From Sinorhizobium sp. (GTDB lineage Bacteria > Pseudomonadota > Alphaproteobacteria > Rhizobiales > Rhizobiaceae): a stretch of 6,238 bases of DNA. The DNA lies in the NCBI GenBank assembly GCA_031178305.1, contig JAPSJG010000236.1, positions 1 through 6,238 on the forward strand. The letters run 5' to 3'. The notes below the pieces were generated by a model. That model was not told where the DNA came from. It saw nothing but the letters and a program-made list of their open reading frames with translations, and searched no databases. The translations under genes and the position numbers were made by a program. Shown piece after piece: positions 5,382 through 6,238 of the stretch (position 1 is the first letter of the stretch; every line of letters begins with the position of its first letter).

Positions 5382-6238
5382 TCCCTGCCACCCTTCTTCT
5401 TCTGCCTTTCGCTTGACCGCATGGCAATCTCGGCTATGTCGCGCAGGAATTCCCGCATGGGACGGGCCGGAATGCCGCCGTACCGCTCTCCGGCAGGCAC
5501 GTCGCTCGCCACCCCGCTCATCGCTGCGATCTGCACTCCGTCTCCGATGCTGATATGGCCATTGACCCCGGTATTGCCGCCGATCATCACGCCATCACCT
5601 ATCCGCGCACTTCCGGCGATGCCGACCTGGCTGACGATACCGCAATAACGGCCGATGCGGACGTTATGGCCGATCTGAACGAGGTTATCGATCTTCGTGC
5701 CCTCGCCGATCACCGTGTCGTCCATGGTGCCGCGGTCAATCGTCGTGTTCGCGCCGATCTCGACGTGGTCCTGGATGATCACGCGCCCGACCTGGGCGAT
5801 CTTGATCATCCCGCCCTTCGGCCCGGGCGCATAACCGAAACCGTCCTGGCCGATGCGCGCACCCGGATGAATGATGACGTTGTTGCCGATCAACGCGCAA
5901 AGGATGCTTGACCCCGCGGAGATCGTGCAATCGCGACCGATCCGGACGTTCGGCCCGATAACGACACCTGCCGCGATCCTCGTACCGCTGCCGATCTCGG
6001 CACCGGCGCCAATCACGGCCGTCGGCTCCACGTCCACACCCGCCTCGACGCGGGCTGTCGCATCGACGAAAGCCCCGGCGGCAATACCGCGCTCGCTCGT
6101 ATTGTAGGACGGACGCATCGCCTCGCCGTGCAACATGGCCCCGGCAAGTGCAAATGCCGTGTGGGGTTTCGGCGTCAGGAGAACGGGGATATGCGCCGGC
6201 ACGATCGAGGCGACCGCCCTGTCGCAAATGATCGCGGA
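5378..6238 (-). CDS. lpxD: UDP-3-O-(3-hydroxyacyl)glucosamine N-acyltransferase LpxD, 5' end outside the window
   Basis: LpxD adds the second (R)-3-hydroxyacyl chain, from ACP to the 2-amino group of UDP-3-O-acylglucosamine, in the third step of lipid A synthesis. The visible part is 286 residues, in frame to the right edge and beginning SAIICDRAVASIVPAHIP. This belongs to the N-terminal uridine-binding domain, so roughly the first 65-70 residues of an expected length near 354 are missing. A GTG at 6202 is internal valine, not a start. From about visible residue 55 to 235 runs a left-handed beta-helix of hexapeptide repeats (for example VIGAGAEIGSGTRIAAG). DNLVQIGHNVRIG carries the catalytic histidine at visible residue 191, equivalent to His239 of the E. 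coli enzyme. GQDGFGYAPG and DRGTMDDTVIGEGT are further family blocks. A basic tail (RQKKKGGRE) follows the helical C-terminus. The TGA overlaps the fabZ ATG by four bases shared (ATGA). Confidence 0.97.
   Translation of the reverse strand, partial: SAIICDRAVASIVPAHIPVLLTPKPHTAFALAGAMLHGEAMRPSYNTSERGIAAGAFVDATARVEAGVDVEPTAVIGAGAEIGSGTRIAAGVVIGPNVRIGRDCTISAGSSILCALIGNNVIIHPGARIGQDGFGYAPGPKGGMIKIAQVGRVIIQDHVEIGANTTIDRGTMDDTVIGEGTKIDNLVQIGHNVRIGRYCGIVSQVGIAGSARIGDGVMIGGNTGVNGHISIGDGVQIAAMSGVASDVPAGERYGGIPARPMREFLRDIAEIAMRSSERQKKKGGRE

Noticed and set aside
4276..5648. Plus-strand open frames opposite lpxA, fabZ and lpxD (4276-4905, 4902-5648, 5555-5911)
   Set aside because: All are antisense to well-conserved enzymes, rich in A, D, R and V as expected of complementary frames of hexapeptide-repeat genes, and have no motif.
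5378..6202. GTG at 6202 as the start of lpxD
   Set aside because: The frame continues upstream to the window edge with residues that fit the LpxD N-terminal domain, so this codon is an internal valine.
1..6238. A novel multigene system, prophage, CRISPR array or transposase
   Set aside because: All six coding regions fit known housekeeping families in a normal order, no repeat array was found, and no coding region looks foreign in composition.

Overview
This window looks like ordinary chromosomal housekeeping DNA from an alphaproteobacterium of the Rhizobiaceae, most likely Sinorhizobium/Ensifer or a close relative. The reasons are the high GC coding DNA, a 429-residue rhizobial-type citrate synthase, an lpxD-fabZ-lpxA-lpxI-lpxB cluster that uses LpxI rather than LpxH, and an intergenic two-palindrome repeat that resembles the Rhizobium-specific intergenic mosaic element RIME1. 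The genus is an inference from remembered protein sequences; no database search was run.

Layout. Positions 1-291 (minus strand) hold the first 97 codons of a probable ComEC/Rec2-family membrane protein that runs off the left edge. Positions 292-608 are a more AT-rich divergent intergenic region that must carry the start signals for both comEC and gltA. Positions 609-1898 (plus strand) are gltA, citrate synthase. Positions 1899-2033 separate gltA from the convergent lpx cluster and contain the RIME1-like repeat (1903-2008). A strong rho-independent terminator oriented for gltA follows at 2027-2059, and most of it lies inside the 3' end of lpxB.

From 6238 back to 2034 the minus strand is one compact lipid A operon segment in the order lpxD (5' end cut by the window), fabZ, lpxA, lpxI, lpxB. 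Neighbouring genes either overlap by 1-4 bases or are 2-5 bases apart, so they are very probably cotranscribed and translationally coupled. LpxA adds the first 3-hydroxyacyl chain to UDP-GlcNAc and LpxD adds the second after LpxC (not in the window) deacetylates the product. LpxI cleaves UDP-2,3-diacylglucosamine to lipid X, and LpxB joins lipid X to another UDP-2,3-diacylglucosamine to give the lipid A disaccharide. FabZ belongs to fatty acid elongation and draws on the same 3-hydroxyacyl-ACP pool as LpxA and LpxD.

No mobile element with a transposase, CRISPR array, tRNA, rRNA or unknown multigene system was seen. The features most worth a second look are the RIME1-like repeat, the gltA terminator hidden in the lpxB coding end, and the short repeats in the comEC-gltA intergenic region.
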